34,477 nt of DNA from Prorocentrum cordatum (taxonomy: Eukaryota > Sar > Dinophyceae > Prorocentrales > Prorocentraceae), in the NCBI GenBank assembly GCA_963575745.1, contig CAUYUJ010022396.1, forward strand, positions 85,001 to 119,477, in the 5' to 3' direction. Made by a program: the position numbers and the translations under genes. The notes under the pieces are model-generated. The model worked only from the letters and a program-made list of their open reading frames with translations. It did no database searches and was not told where the DNA came from. This document shows positions 26,797 to 34,477 of the stretch, in pieces (within the stretch, counting starts at the first letter, position 1; each line of letters begins with the position of its first letter).

Positions 26797-26956
26797 TTAC
26801 CTCGGGCATGTCCTCCTACAGGCAGATCTTGTACGACAAATGAAAAATACACCCAACATGCTCGAACGTATTCACAAAAGTGCAACCATCGTCCCCAGAC
26901 TAATTCTTTTTACTATTTTTTGATATTCCCCCTGTAGAGGGACGGGCCCGACTCCA
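26797..26956 (+). mobile_element. hAT-like MITE, copy C
   Basis: From TTACCTCGGGCATGTCCTCC to GGGACGGGCCCGACTCCA, with the family internal block ATCGTCCCCAGACTAATT and terminal CCCCCTGTAGAGGGACGGG. No matching 8-bp duplication remains (GCATAGCA versus CGCTACGT). Both flanks contain ACGTCGGAT from the neighbouring dispersed repeat. Confidence 0.7.
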
Positions 26957-27141
26957 CGCTACGTCGGATCGCAGGGCACGGCAGAGGCTCAAACCTCCGG
27001 AGTCCGGAGGTCCGCGCGGACTCGTCTTGGACGTCGGCGACGGGTGCCGCGGCGTGGCGCCCTGGGCATCCGCCCAGCGACCTCGCCGCGCAGAGTCCGC
27101 CGCCAGGCGGCTTTTATGGGACCCCGTGGAGGCCCCAGACG

Positions 27142-27711
27142 CCCGAGACGTCCTCGGAGAACGACACGAGCCCCCGAACCGACAGATGACTCCGCATCCC
27201 CACTGACTCACCACAGAGTGTGGTCGCCCGAGGCGTCCTCGGAGAACGGCACGAGCCCCCAAACCGACAGATGACTCCGCATCCCCAATGACTCACCACA
27301 ATGTGTGGTCGCCCGAGACGACCTCGGAGAACGACCAGAGCCCCCAAACCGTCAGATGACCCCAACCGGGGCCCCGAGGCGTCCTCGGAGAACGGCACGA
27401 GTCTTAAGTCGGGCCTGTCCCTCTACAGGGGGAATATTCAAAAATAGTAGAAAACACTGTCTGGGAACGATGTTCGGAGCATTTGTTGAATATTTTAGGA
27501 CATTTGTGGGGTATGCTTTACTTTTCGTCCAATATCCGCCTGTAGGGGGACATGCCCGACCTAACACGAGTCCCCAAAGCGTGCGCTGACTCCGCATCCC
27601 CCCTGGCTCAGAGGGTGGTCGCCCGAGACGTCCTAGAAGAACGACCCGAGCCCCAAAGCGAGCGGTGACCCCGAAACCCCACTGAGTCACCGTGCAGGGT
27701 GATCGCCACAC
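27142..27711 (+). repeat. Tandem array of an 85-bp unit, about five copies, split by a MITE
   Basis: Units begin CCCGAGACGTCCTCGGAGAA and end CACCACAGAGTGTGGTCG. The first two are exactly 85 bp each (27142-27226, 27227-27311). The third is truncated and the fourth is split by the MITE at 27404-27564. The fifth ends at about 27711. A related fragment is at 24203-24255. Confidence 0.85.
27404..27564 (-). mobile_element. hAT-like MITE, copy D, inserted in the 85-bp array
   Basis: Begins TTAAGTCGGGCCTGTCCCTC and ends GGACATGCCCGACCTAA, with perfect 8-bp flanking repeats CACGAGTC (27396-27403 and 27565-27572). The duplicated octamer belongs to the array unit, so the array existed before the insertion. 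Confidence 0.9.
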
Positions 27712-27714
27712 CGT

Positions 27715-27870
27715 TGGTAAAGGGACCCAGGGACACACAACCAAATAGGCACGAATCCTAGAGCTTCCCATCTTCTGCCACCTCTTCGGGGCTTCCGTCT
27801 TGCCACCCATTTCCTGTACCTTCCCTGGAGGTCGACGATGAATTGTCTCCGTGTGTTTTTCCCCCCTGAC
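27715..27870 (+). repeat. Dispersed ~150-bp repeat (copy 2)
   Basis: GGGACCCAGGGACACACAA near its start and GGTCGACGATGAATTGTCTC near its end, as in the copies at 2385, 30170 and 30700. Confidence 0.6.
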
Positions 27871-27874
27871 GTAG

Positions 27875-27950
27875 GGGGGGCCCCGACTCCTCCTGGCGCC
27901 AGAGGCGCCGCCAGGAAGAGCACCAGCGCCGGTCCCGAGAAATCCACGCG
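27875..27950 (+). mobile_element. GC-rich fold-back MITE, partial copy
   Basis: CGCCAGAGGCGCCGCCAGGA, then CCAGCGCCGGTCCCGAGAAA and TCCACGCGGAT correspond to the centre and right arm of the element at 4931-5115. Confidence 0.5.
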
Positions 27951-27962
27951 GATAGGGGGTCG

Positions 27963-28096
27963 GATGCGAACCCTACCCCTACCCCCCACGATTTCTGAGG
28001 GGGAGGATGGGGTTCACTTCGCTCGGGAGCTCCCGAACGAAGTGAACCCCACCCTCCCCTTCAGAAATCGTGGGGGGTAGGGGTAGGGTTCGCATC
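27963..28096. repeat. Near-perfect 134-bp palindrome (2 x 67 bp)
   Basis: The left arm starts GATGCGAACCCTACCCCTAC and the right arm ends GTAGGGGTAGGGTTCGCATC. The axis is inside GGGAGCTCCC (28026-28034) with no loop. I count three mismatched pairs in 67. It follows directly on the partial fold-back element. No gene. Confidence 0.9.
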
Positions 28097-28099
28097 TGG

Positions 28100-28426
28100 C
28101 TCCCTAGCGGAGCTCCGAAAGAGAGTCTGCCCGTCGAGCCGTTCCCTCCCACGGGCTCCTCGTTCCGGCAGGGCGGCTCCGTCGGCCTGCTGGGTGGGGC
28201 TCGGAGTGCACACCAACTAATGCGGGATGACAATTAATAAAACAAATGGGAATGAACGGTTAATAAAAAAAAGTGTTCTGCTACTTCTGCACAATTTTCT
28301 GACTGGAGGAGAACGATTCAAAAAATAGTTTTCCAGCCCGCGGCCGGTTTTTTCTAATCGTCATCCCGGGCGCCGCCGCGTGAACACGACCCCCGGACAT
28401 TTATGAATCGTCATCCTCCATGACAG
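28100..28426. other. No gene recognised
   Basis: GC-rich to 28200, then AT-rich. AATGGGAATGAACGGTTAAT and CGTCATCC motifs each occur in near-duplicate form (ATTAATAAAA at 28231, TTAATAAAAA at 28259; AATCGTCATCC at 28356 and 28405). Nothing coding. Confidence 0.4.
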
Positions 28427-28661
28427 TGAAGTCGGGCCTGCCCTCCTGCAGGGGGACGTTGGACGGAACATAGAGAGAATCAAACACAGACCCAAACCAA
28501 AAATCCCAAACCAAACCCCAAACCAAAAATCCCAAAAATCCCCAAAATCCAAAAAAACATACTCATTTTTTCACAAAAATCCCAAACCAAAAAATCGTCC
28601 CAGGACTATGTTTCTCACGATCTCTGAATGTTAATCTTGTAGAAGGGCAGGCCCGACTTCA
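28427..28661 (+). mobile_element. hAT-like MITE, copy E, with internal ACCAAAAATCCCA expansion
   Basis: Ends TGAAGTCGGGCCTGCCCTCC and GAAGGGCAGGCCCGACTTCA are near-perfect inverted repeats. The interior contains the family block ATCGTCCCAGGACTATGTTT. It is longer than its relatives (235 bp) because of a CCAAACCAAAAATCCC tandem at 28485-28590. No clear 8-bp duplication. Confidence 0.7.
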
Positions 28662-28677
28662 AAAAAACAGTCACCCC

Positions 28678-28850
28678 GTATGATAAGGATATGCGCGGTA
28701 AGGATGCAAGGGACTTGGAGGGCCACGTTAGCGTTTCTCGAACGAGGTGGGCCAGCGAGAGTCTCTAAAAGGATGGGCCGAAGGGGCAAGGAGGCAAGGG
28801 TACCCTTGGGAAGGTTGCCCATCCTGACTATGCGGGTTGACTGCAAATCG
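28678..28850 (+). repeat. Dispersed repeat with AAGGATGGGCCGAAGGGG core (copy 2)
   Basis: Matches 3780-4010, with AAGGATGGGCCGAAGGGGCA, GGTTGCCCATCCTGAC and TATGCGGGTTGACTG in order. Confidence 0.6.
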
Positions 28851-29700
28851 CCTGGTCGGCCAAGAATCTCAATGTGTAGACGCCCCAGCCTCCCAACCGT
28901 AGGGACGCCGGAGCGACTACGCACCGAATTCCTTCGCCGAGCTCATTGGCTATTTGGCCGACCAAACACATCGAGCACCTGAGCTGGAGGCCGCCAGGAC
29001 CTGGAGTTCTGAGCTGGTTGAGGCCCGAGAAAATCGCTCAGGAAGGGGGTATGACCCGAATCCACTCAAAATCGGTCCGTCCCTGGACCGATTACAGGGT
29101 CCATCCGGTGAAATTTGCCACCCGGGATCAGTTTTTCAATGTCCCGGGGCCCGAAAACGGCCCCGTAGAGGCCAATAAAGGCGAAACACCTTCCGGAACC
29201 CAGCGCCTCGAACCTGGCTGCCCTTCCTGCTGGCGGACCCAGTGCTGGGCCACCTCCGACCCTCAAGACGACTCCAAGCGTACACATCCAGCCCCTGAGG
29301 CCTGCGTCCGAGGATGCCCTTCCAGAGGCTCTTCTCTGCCGACGTCATCATGTCCTCTGGAGGCACGTGCTCCAGCGCCACCATGCCATCGTCGTCCTCG
29401 GCCTGTGGGTCGGCGCCCCCGGCGATCAGTCCGCCGGCACCCCGGGGGGGAGCAACGAGCTGTGAACCTAGACCCCTTCGCTCCGCCCGTGCAAATTATT
29501 CTGGCGAGGGACCCAACCATGTGCAGTTGTGGGCAACGCAGTATCGTCCTCGCTGGAGCTCTCTATAAGGGTCACGACGCGTGCGACAGGTGTGCCCGAA
29601 TGGGTGCCAGCACGCCACGCAGGTGCTGCCACCTGGGGCCTTCGGTGAAGCCCCCTTAATTATGGGGCCACAGCAACGCCTGAGGGCTGCGCCGGAATCG
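28850..29700. other. GC-rich stretch with weak coding traces only
   Basis: On the plus strand the last part of one frame (about 29510-29650) has MCSCGQRSIV then GHDACDRCARMGASTPRRCC, with CxC and CxxC spacing like a zinc-binding module. On the minus strand, 29230-29450 reads GGADPQAEDDDGMVALEHVP then MMTSAEKSLWKGILG. These cannot both be judged from sequence alone. Neither has a start or splice frame I can defend. Confidence 0.2.
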
Positions 29701-29722
29701 GGGAGGGGAGGGGGGAGAAACA

Positions 29723-30064
29723 TTGAGTCGGGCGTGCCCCCCTACAGGGGGATTTTCGACGAAAAATTCAAAATAATCAATGGTCAAACAAAATACTCAA
29801 AAAATAATCCCCAGGCTATGTTTTGATTATTTTTGCATCTTCCTCCTGTATCGGAAGCAGGGCAAAGGCTGCTAAATCCGTGGCTGCTAACCTCGACCTC
29901 CGGGAAGTTGTCTTCGCCCTTCCGGGAAGAAGCCCGTTGACTGTTTCGCGTGCCGCGCCTCACTCCGGGAAGTTGCTTTTTCCCTCCGGGAGGGCCGTTT
30001 CAGCAACCACGGTTTTAGCAGCCCTCGCCCAGCTTCCGACTGTAGAGGGACGGGCCCGATTTCA
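29723..30064 (+). mobile_element. hAT-like MITE, copy F, interrupted by a nested MITE
   Basis: Begins TTGAGTCGGGCGTGCCCCCC and ends GGGACGGGCCCGATTTCA. Perfect 8-bp flanking repeats GAGAAACA lie at 29715-29722 and 30065-30072. Removing the inner insertion (29851-30039) and one copy of its 5-bp duplication restores a continuous family right end (CCTCCTGTAGAGGGACGGG), as in copy C. Confidence 0.9.
29851..30039. mobile_element. Nested 189-bp MITE with 5-bp target duplication
   Basis: Terminal inverted repeats of about 40 bp start TCGGAAGCAGGGCAAAGGCT on the left and, read inward from the right, TCGGAAGCTGGGCGAGGGCT. About 34 of 40 positions agree. The 5-bp direct repeat CTGTA flanks it (29846-29850 and 30040-30044) and occurs once at the same place in uninterrupted relatives. 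Internal CTCCGGGAAGTTG repeats (about 29898 and 29963). No gene. Confidence 0.9.
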
Positions 30065-30169
30065 GAGAAACATGGGGGCGCTGCAAGAATCGACGACGAC
30101 CGACGGGAGGATGGAGACGGTGCCGCTCGGGAGCGGGAGCGTGGGCGGCGCGCCGTGCTCCGGCATGTG

Positions 30170-30335
30170 AAGGGGCCCTGGGACACAGAAGTAAATAGAC
30201 ACAGACGACAGGAGTCCCAATATCTTTTCCCATATTTTCTGGGCTTGTGTCTCCCCCCCCACTTCCCAGATCTTCCCATATATTCTCCTGGGAGTGGACG
30301 ATTCATTGTGTCTGTGTGTCTTCGTTCCCTCCGGA
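30170..30335 (+). repeat. Dispersed ~150-bp repeat (copy 3)
   Basis: GGGCCCTGGGACACAGAAGT at the left and GGACGATTCATTGTGTCTGT at the right. A partial left end recurs at 30495 (GGGGCCCAGGGGCACACAA), leading into the next copy after about 200 bp of GC-rich sequence. Confidence 0.65.
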
Positions 30336-30699
30336 GCGTCGCGCTGCCGCGTGGTGGGCGTGGCGTGGCGGCGCAGCGCGACGCGCGACTCGCACGGGCC
30401 CCCGGCGCCGAGCTCTCGCGGCCGACCGCGAGGACGGTCCCAGGCCCCCCTCGCGCCGTGAAGAAAAGCGCGGCGGGAGGCTTCTCGCTGCGAAAGGGGC
30501 CCAGGGGCACACAAGCAAGTACGTTTTTTGTCGGCAGCCGCAGGCGAGAGCGCCAGCGGCGAGTCAGGGTCCGAGCGGGGCGCGCGAGGGCCGAATTAAC
30601 AGGAGCAAGCCTAACACAGCCACTCAGACCAGGACCAGGAAGACGAAGAGGGCGGCGAGGCTGCTGCACTGCCAGGCGTTGCACGCATGCAATGAGCTG

Positions 30700-30850
30700 A
30701 CACAAGCAAATACACACAACTCCCAGGTTTCCTCATATTTCCACACATGTTCTGGATCTTCCCCCGTGCTCAACTCTTTTCCCATCTTTTCCCACATCTC
30801 CCTGGGAATCGCCAATTGGTTGTGCCTGTGTGCGTTTTGCTTCCTCTCCT
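30700..30850 (+). repeat. Dispersed ~150-bp repeat (copy 4)
   Basis: CAAATACACACAACTCCCAG, TTCTGGATCTTCCCCCGTGC and AATCGCCAATTGGTTGTGCC align with the other copies. Confidence 0.6.
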
Positions 30851-31050
30851 GACGCTGCTTTGTGCTTCTGGGGGGGCCCGGCCGGGCCTCGAGCCTATCA
30901 ACAAAACGCCTCGGGGATGACGGAGCAATCTCCGGGCGGGGGCCCAGCCCTCTCCAGGAATAGCCGCGCCACGAAACAGAACACGCCGGGCATCTGGGGC
31001 GCATGCTGCTGCACTGCTGCCTTTGTGTTCTGTGGCCTGCATGTGGCTTG

Positions 31051-31155
31051 ACCTCCTCCTCCTCCGCCTCCTCTCCTCCTCCAACTCCTGCTTCTGCTCC
31101 TCCTCCTCCTCCTCCTCCTCCTCCTCCTCCTCCTCCTCCTCCTCCTCCTCCCTGC
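31051..31155. repeat. CTC trinucleotide microsatellite
   Basis: CTC run with two short interruptions, followed by about 400 bases (31160-31590) in which I recognise nothing. Confidence 0.95.
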
Positions 31156-31589
31156 CTCCGTTCCACCGTCTAGTCACCAAGGGACGCCCGCGACCCGCAA
31201 AAAGGAGCGACCCCCGAAACCAGAAAGGTAAAACTGCCCAGCCTGCGCAATGCCTCGTGATGGTCGTCGTCGGTGTCGTCCTCCTCCTCCTGCTCCGCCC
31301 ACCTTGGCGGCACGCACGAGGGGGGGGGGGAAGGGGAGAGAGCTTCTGAGAAGGAGGCTGCTTCTCAGATGGCGCTGGCCTTACACCTATAGATAAGACC
31401 CGCGCCCTCTAAGAAGCAGGGGTGCTCCCAGGAAGCCCTCCCCCCCTGCCCCCAACCCCATCTGCGCGTGGCTGACCACCCCTCGCCTCGCGCCACGCGG
31501 CCCCCGGGACCCTCCCATTGGCGCCCAGCGGCAAGCCCTGTGCCTCCGCAGCAGCACGCACAGGCCCGACGCGGCCCTGGGGAGCGCGC

Positions 31590-32065
31590 CAAGAGCATTG
31601 CGGCGGAGGGGCACGCCCCACCGCAGCGTGCCAGGGGGCGCGCCAGGGGAATGCGCCAGGGAAGGGGACGCGCCAGGGGATGCGTCCGCGGACGCCTCGC
31701 AGAGGACGGGCAGGAGCGCGGCGCGGGACCCGACGGGGAGCGCGCCAGACGCCGCGCCAAGGGGGGAGGATCACGAGGCCAGGGGCGCCATGCCCGGGGG
31801 CCTGGCCACAGCACGTGCCCGGAGACGCGCCGGCGGACCAGACAGGAGGCGTGCCACGGGGCCCGCCACGGGGCACGTCGGGGGGCTCGCCAGGAGGCGA
31901 GCCAGGGGGCTGGCCAGGGGAGGCGCAGGGGACAGATACCAGCCAGGCGACGTGCCAGGGGGCGTGCCAGTGGGCGTGCCAGTGGACGCGCCGGGGAACG
32001 TGGCAAGACGGCAGAGGCGCGCCAGGGAAGGTGCCAAGGGACGCGCCAGGGGAACGCACCGAGAC
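31590..32065. repeat. Degenerate ~12-bp tandem array (GCGCCAGGGGAC)
   Basis: Dozens of variants of CGCGCCAGGGGA / CGTGCCAGGGGG, the tightest at 31950-31995. Its period is a multiple of three, so it holds frames open on both strands (Ala/Arg/Gly, or Trp/Arg/Pro/Leu, up to 298 codons). I do not accept these as genes. Confidence 0.75.
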
Positions 32066-32421
32066 CCCAGGATGGCCGCGAGGGAGCCCACGAGAGGGCC
32101 CCGAGACGGGCCCCAGAGGCCCCACAGATGGCCCCAGGATCGCCCAGCCCAGGCTGGGATCGGCGCGGAGATTGCTGAGAGATCAGGGGGGGATCAGTGG
32201 ATGCCAAGGGAGGGGTTATATCTGGACAAACATAGCTCAAAGTGGGTCGCACGTGCGCCACGTGGCTTAGGGGGGGTACGAACCAGGCTAAGAGGCTAAG
32301 TGGGCTCCGTCCACTTAGCGGAGTCGTCTAACTCCCTAGGCCCCTTGGGACACCCATGAGCCACTTACAAGCTAGATTCGGCCAGAGATACCGTACACTG
32401 GCACCCCTTGATGACCGCCCT
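32066..32421. other. No gene recognised
   Basis: Includes a GGCTAAGAGGCTAAGTGGGC / CCACTTAGC pair at about 32290-32320 that could form a small hairpin. Otherwise unremarkable. Confidence 0.35.
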
Positions 32422-32535
32422 GGCCCCCGCGCTGATCCCAGCGGCGCGCTCCACGCCCCAGGGAGGGGGGCCCAGCGCCAAGAAATCCGCGCGGACCTCC
32501 GAACATGTATGTCTTTGCAGCTTTTTGCTCCCCTA
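32422..32535 (+). mobile_element. GC-rich fold-back MITE, partial copy
   Basis: Centre plus right arm: CCCAGCGCCAAGAAATCCGC, GCGGACCTCCGAACATGTAT and the terminal CTTTTTGCTCCCCTA, matching 4931-5115 up to the same last base. The left arm is largely missing. Confidence 0.65.
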
Positions 32536-32701
32536 TCAGCGCCATGCCCGTAGGCCTTTCCATATGTGTTCTGTCCCTAAATGTTCCGGGCCCCCTCCCC
32601 ACTGCGAGTGGAGGACAGCTTCGGACCTTCGGGGTGGGTTGGGGTGGTGCGGGTCGCCGTGCAAACACAACACTCGCGTGGCAACCGCGCCACTCGCCAG
32701 T

Positions 32702-32742
32702 GGCAGTTGTGTCAGTGGCATGCGCCCACTGACACAACTGCC
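32702..32742. repeat. Perfect 17-bp stem hairpin
   Basis: GGCAGTTGTGTCAGTGG and its exact inverted copy CCACTGACACAACTGCC, separated by seven bases. A third near copy of the outer part (CCACTGACAG) follows at 32752. Confidence 0.85.
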
Positions 32743-33263
32743 CTCGCCATCCACTGACAGACCCCCTAGCCTACAGCAGCCCCCGCGCCGACCCCAGAGG
32801 GCCCAGAGGCGGCCGAGGGGCCCCAGCTGGCTGGGCCCGAGCAGATCTGTCAGAAGGGGGTGACGAGGCCAGATCCATTGAAAGCGAATCCCCGGACCCA
32901 TCCCCGGGACCCATATGCTGCAACTTTCCCACCCCATGATCCGTCCTGTGACGGTCCGGGGGCACCACAGCGGCCCCAGGGGGACCGACCGCTGGCCAGA
33001 ACCGATGCCGGGCCACCTCAGGCTTCCAGCCGGCTCCAGCCAGAGAGGCTCACCGAGAGAGAGCGCAGCCTGAGCTAGATCTGGCCTCTACGGGGGTCCA
33101 TTTCTTCAACATGTGTTCATCCAAATCCACTGCGCCTCGGATGCCTGGGGAAGGGAGCCCGGAAACTCCAAGATGCAGTGGGCATGGATCCGCCGCCGTG
33201 CCTTCAGCACATGTAGCGAGGCGCCCCAAGGCTCAGGCAATCTTCAGGGGTAGAGGACTTATA
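32743..33263. other. No gene recognised
   Basis: GC-rich, with loose similarity to 29030-29280 (GGGGGTATGAC or GGGGGTGACGA near the start, GCCGGGCCACCTC or GCTGGGCCACCTC near the end). Probably another diverged dispersed repeat. Confidence 0.4.
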
Positions 33264-33430
33264 CAGTCGGGCCCCTCAAAGAAGGAACGCTGAATAAGGA
33301 ACGAAACCCCTTTTTGGCCCTAAAAGTGCCTCCGTGCCCGAGGAGGGCGAGAGGGACGGCAATGGAGGAACCTGGGGAACATCGAGCCCCTTCCGAACCC
33401 AAACAGTTCCTTATTTCAGCGCCTTGACTG
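33264..33430. mobile_element. Tc1/mariner (pogo)-like MITE with TA duplication
   Basis: Ends CAGTCGGGCCCCTC... and ...CGCCTTGACTG are inverted repeats. Both include GCTGAATAAGGAAC or its inverted partner GTTCCTTATTTCAGC. TA flanks both sides (33262-33263 and 33431-33432). The CAGTC start and TA target are usual for pogo/Tigger-type non-autonomous elements. 167 bp, no gene. Confidence 0.75.
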
Positions 33431-33539
33431 TAGGGTGCTTGGCGTCCTGGACCACCAGTTTCCCAGGCTCCACTGTGCGCCGCTGGGCGCTACTGGGCGC
33501 TGCCGGGGTGTGTCTCGCGTGGACCTCTCGGACGGTGGC

Positions 33540-34180
33540 CCCGCCCAATCGGGCCCCAGAATGGGCGAAGAAGGCCCCAAGAAGCCTCCAGCAGGGACTC
33601 AAAAGGCCTCCGAGACGGCCCAGGAACCATCCAAGACGCCCAAGACGGCCGCAAGACAGCCCAGGAAACCTTCGAGACGCCCCAACAGCCCCAAGATCCT
33701 CCCCAAGAGGGCCGCGACAAGCTAAAACCATTGATGTTCCAATGGTTGTTCGATCCTTGTGGGGTTATCTGCTTTTGTAGCGTCCGACGCTCCAAGATGT
33801 CAAAAGAGGCCCCCAAGACCACCCGAAGGTGGCCACAGAGGCCCCAAAGTGGTCCCCAAGACGGCCAAAGAGACCCCAAGACGGCCCAAGAGGCGCTAAG
33901 ACGGCCCAAGAGGGCGCCAAGACGTCCCGAAGAGGGGGAACACAAAGCGAAAATCCACGGCCTCCGCCCCAAGCAAGAGGCGCCCCTGAGGCCCCAACAG
34001 GCTCCCAAGAGGCACCAAGAGGCCCCCAAGAGGCCCCTAAGATTCCCCACGAGGCCCGCAAGAGGCCCCCAAAACGTCCAGCCCAAAGCAGCCCCCCCAC
34101 AAGCTTCAAAACTGCCTCCAGGAGGCCCTCGAAAGGCCTCGACGACATGCCAACGACATCCAAGAGGCCTCAGACCCACA
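33540..34180 (+). repeat. CCCCAAGAGG-family dispersed repeat
   Basis: GGCCCCAAGAAGCC / GACGGCCCAAGAGG array with the family's non-repetitive core at 33725-33800 (AAAACCATTGATGTTCCAAT, then TAGCGTCCGACGCTCCAAGA). The minus-strand core at 10260-10330 shares the GATGTT and CGACGCT landmarks. Confidence 0.7.
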
Positions 34181-34266
34181 ACCAAGGCACGGTGGCGAGA
34201 TGGACCGAGGGCCATGAAATAACCTCAGAACACACTTAGTATCCCCCCGAGCAATACTTGGCAAAT

Positions 34267-34346
34267 GTTTTTTTTTTTTTTTTTTGATTTTTTTCCGGGG
34301 GCTAAATGGAGCCTGCCGGCTAATACGACTACTACGACGACGACTG

Positions 34347-34387
<41 letters not shown>

Positions 34388-34388
34388 G

Positions 34389-34445
<57 letters not shown>

Positions 34446-34470
34446 CTTGAACTACGACGACTACTACTAC
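34267..34470. repeat. Poly-T run and CTA trinucleotide microsatellite
   Basis: T run at 34267-34285, then CTA repeats with rare CGA and TGC interruptions from 34325 to the end of the window. The true end is not seen. Confidence 0.95.
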
Positions 34471-34477
34471 GTATACT

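Noticed and set aside
31365-32299. Frames of up to 298 codons (Arg/Pro/Trp/Leu or Arg/Gly/Ala)
   Set aside because: They follow the 12-bp tandem array; both strands are open, and no domain is seen.
1-34477. tRNA, rRNA or spliced-leader gene
   Set aside because: No cloverleaf-like A/B box arrangement, rRNA core or complete spliced-leader sequence was recognised by eye on either strand; a covariance-model scan would settle it.

Overview
This is nuclear DNA from a eukaryote with a very repeat-rich, GC-rich genome, most likely a dinoflagellate (Prorocentrum, Polarella or Symbiodiniaceae type; genus not resolved). The evidence is long continuous reading frames separated by kilobases of low-complexity DNA, apparent introns that start with GC instead of GT, dense short dispersed elements, a run of exactly 100 N (assembly gap, 14378-14477), and a large protein of a kind I remember as abundant in dinoflagellates. 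No rRNA, tRNA, CRISPR or bacterial-style operon was seen.

Layout. 1-5600: microsatellites (CTC/GAG), a composite CCCCAAGAGG-type repeat, and several small inverted-repeat elements; no convincing gene. 5607-23803: every convincing gene of the window. On the minus strand these are a CACTA/Tnp2-like transposase (7462-9489), a small coiled-coil protein (10838-11224), a 511-residue unknown protein (12156-13691), an interrupted gene (18995-19783) and a three- or four-exon unknown gene (about 20119-23151). On the plus strand are a coiled-coil protein (15226-15987) and an Arg/Ser-rich protein with an acidic tail (16454-17077). 23804-34477: mostly small non-autonomous transposons, tandem arrays and microsatellites, with only weak coding traces.

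The main observation is that the gene-bearing 18.2 kb is bounded by a perfect 37-bp inverted repeat (5607-5643 and 23767-23803). Each copy continues inward into an array of TAAGTAG-type units in mirror orientation, and the outer edge can be read with a TA duplication. Large size, subterminal repeat arrays and an internal Tnp2-like transposase are what a large CACTA-class element looks like. I therefore propose, as inference, that the middle of the window is one large cargo-carrying DNA transposon. The internal gap and the existence of only one pair of ends here are the chief caveats.

Outside it, the window records several layers of transposition. There is a hAT-like MITE family with 8-bp target duplications (4649-4807, 24698-24865, 27404-27564, 29723-30064). 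One copy carries a second, different MITE with its own 5-bp target duplication (29851-30039), and another sits inside an 85-bp tandem array. There is also a GC-rich fold-back family (4931-5115 and relatives), a pogo-like MITE (33264-33430), and an element flanked by 25-bp direct repeats (26042-26287).
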